Shown one piece after another: positions 29,191 through 30,244 of a DNA stretch of 30,244 nucleotides. Made by a program: the position numbers and the translations under genes. Location of the stretch: the NCBI GenBank assembly GCA_003427395.1, contig BFEA01000183.1, forward strand, positions 1,132,001 through 1,162,244. Reading direction: 5' to 3'. Below the pieces are notes generated by a model. It worked only from the letters and a program-made list of their open reading frames with translations, was not told the DNA's origin and ran no database searches. The stretch comes from Chara braunii (lineage: Eukaryota > Streptophyta > Charophyceae > Charales > Characeae). Every line of letters starts with the position of its first letter. The first letter of the stretch is position 1.

Positions 29191-30244
29191 GCTGATTATT
29201 GGGTTCGATCTTGCGGAGAATGTTACTCTATCCTTGGTGGAAGCCTATCGTGAGGATCCGTTCATGTCTGAGATCATCCGCCGACTCGAAGCGAAGGACA
29301 AAGTGACTTCTGCCAAGTTTGAGTTCAACAGCTCGTTGTTCCTCGAGAAAGCTGGGAATAAACGTTTGTGTGTTCCTAATAGAAAGTCTTTGCGTAGTTT
29401 ATTTTTAAGCGAATGTCATGATGCCACCGGCCATTTTGGGTACAAAAAGACCACAGTTAATCTGCTGCAGCGGTTCTGGTGGCCCACAATGATGCGAGAC
29501 GCCCAGCTGTACGTGGAGACTTAAGTCTGTCAAAGGGACAAGCCACGTACGCAGGCTCCTCTTGGGCTCCTGAAGCCCCTTCCGATTCCGGAAAGGCCTG
29601 GTGAGAGCTTGTCCATGGACTTCATGGATACACTGGTCACCAGCAAAAGTGGAATGAGATATATCTTCGTTATCATGGATAGATTTAGTAAGTATGCTAG
29701 GTTAGTAGCAATGCCGGAAACAGCAAGGACGGAGTATGTGATCAGAATGTTCAAAGAGAACTGGGTCAGGGATTTTGGTTTACTGAAGTCAAGTATTAGT
29801 GACAGGGATGTCCGATTTACCAACGAATTGTGGAAGGCCGCTGCTGCAGAGCAGGGAACCCAATTGCAGATGACTTTTGGGAATCACCCAGAGGCCAACG
29901 GCCAGGCCGAGCAACTGAATCGCGCTTTACAACACCTGTTGAGGCATTACATCAAGCCTAACCAGGTGGACTGGGATGAGAAGCTTGCTCTCATCGCCAG
30001 TCTGTACAACAATGCTGTACACAGCGCCACCGGGGTGAGCCCAAACAGTTTGCTATTGACTTTCAAGCCTAGATTACCCTTAGATTTTCTCCTTCCTGAG
30101 AATCAGTCAACTGCTGCACCAGGTACTTTAGAATTTGCTTACCGGTACGAACAGAAGATGCAGCAGGCTGTAGAACAGATGCAGAAGGCACAAGCGGCTA
30201 TGATAGAATCTGCGAACAAACACCGCCGTGAGTCTTCATTTCAG
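29191..30244 (+). pseudogene. Integrase, second Gypsy element (partial at window edge)
   Basis: Inserts element DNA into the host genome. The HHCC zinc domain is visible as SECHDATGHFGYKKT and QRFWWPTMMRDAQLYVET, but a TAA (29522-29524) stands where the first zinc Cys is expected; VCQRDKPRTQAP follows. From 29525 the frame is open for 240 codons to the last base, so it has no stop in the window. The DDE residues are present: LSMDFMDTL, SDRDVRF and NHPEANGQAEQLN. The C-terminal end and any chromodomain lie beyond the edge. Confidence 0.93.

Larger units (their letters stand above)
23241..30244 (+). mobile_element. Second Ty3/Gypsy retrotransposon, running off the window
   Basis: LTR, primer site, gag, zinc knuckle, protease, RT, RNase H and integrase in Ty3/Gypsy order on the plus strand. 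It is unrelated at the LTR level to the first element. Decay is lighter: the coding parts have only a few frameshifts and the integrase core is open to the edge. The 3' LTR is not in the window. Confidence 0.9.

Noticed and set aside
1-30244. CRISPR array, bacterial operon or defence system
   Set aside because: Introns, U6, LTR and Penelope elements show a eukaryotic genome; no regularly spaced repeats of CRISPR type.

Overview
The window is eukaryotic, intron-rich and crowded with transposons. The best guess is a streptophyte plant or charophyte alga, perhaps Chara-like. The host gene reads like a plant aspartate aminotransferase, and the LTR elements use plant-type initiator-Met primer sites (TTTGGTATCGGAGC and a variant). 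The organism name is an inference; the gene and element identities come from the sequence.

The only host gene recognised is the C-terminal third of an aspartate aminotransferase on the minus strand, 8689 to 307. Its four exons (8689-8568, 6433-6339, 5577-5457, 391-307) have matching GT/AG borders and phases. They join into 140 codons without a stop. Its introns are filled with mobile DNA. The last intron (5456-392) holds a minisatellite split by a gag-only LTR element (586-3843, minus strand, 4-bp target duplication ATAG). Another intron holds a U6 snRNA pseudogene (6778-6882). Upstream of exon 8689-8568 everything to the window end is transposon sequence, so the 5' exons are either off-window or lost.

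From 8739 to about 23240 lies a head-to-tail Penelope-like element (PLE) array. It consists of a 5'-truncated copy (8739-9083), a hammerhead-like pseudo-LTR (17987-18195), a long decayed copy (18247-23030), and a second pseudo-LTR (23044-23240). The long copy encodes, in order, a CCHC zinc knuckle, a charged coiled coil, a GIY-YIG nuclease and a Penelope-type reverse transcriptase. The nuclease therefore precedes the RT, which is the reverse of the classical Penelope order. A complete but decayed Ty3/Gypsy chromovirus (9084-17975, LTRs of about 1.2 kb) is nested exactly at the junction of the two PLE copies.

A second, unrelated Ty3/Gypsy element runs from about 23241 past the window end. It has a primer site at 24187, then gag, zinc knuckle, protease, RT, RNase H and integrase, with several frameshifts but an uninterrupted integrase catalytic core that runs off the right edge.

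Nearly all element ORFs carry stops, frameshifts or damaged catalytic residues, so the elements look inactive. No CRISPR array, functional tRNA or rRNA was seen.
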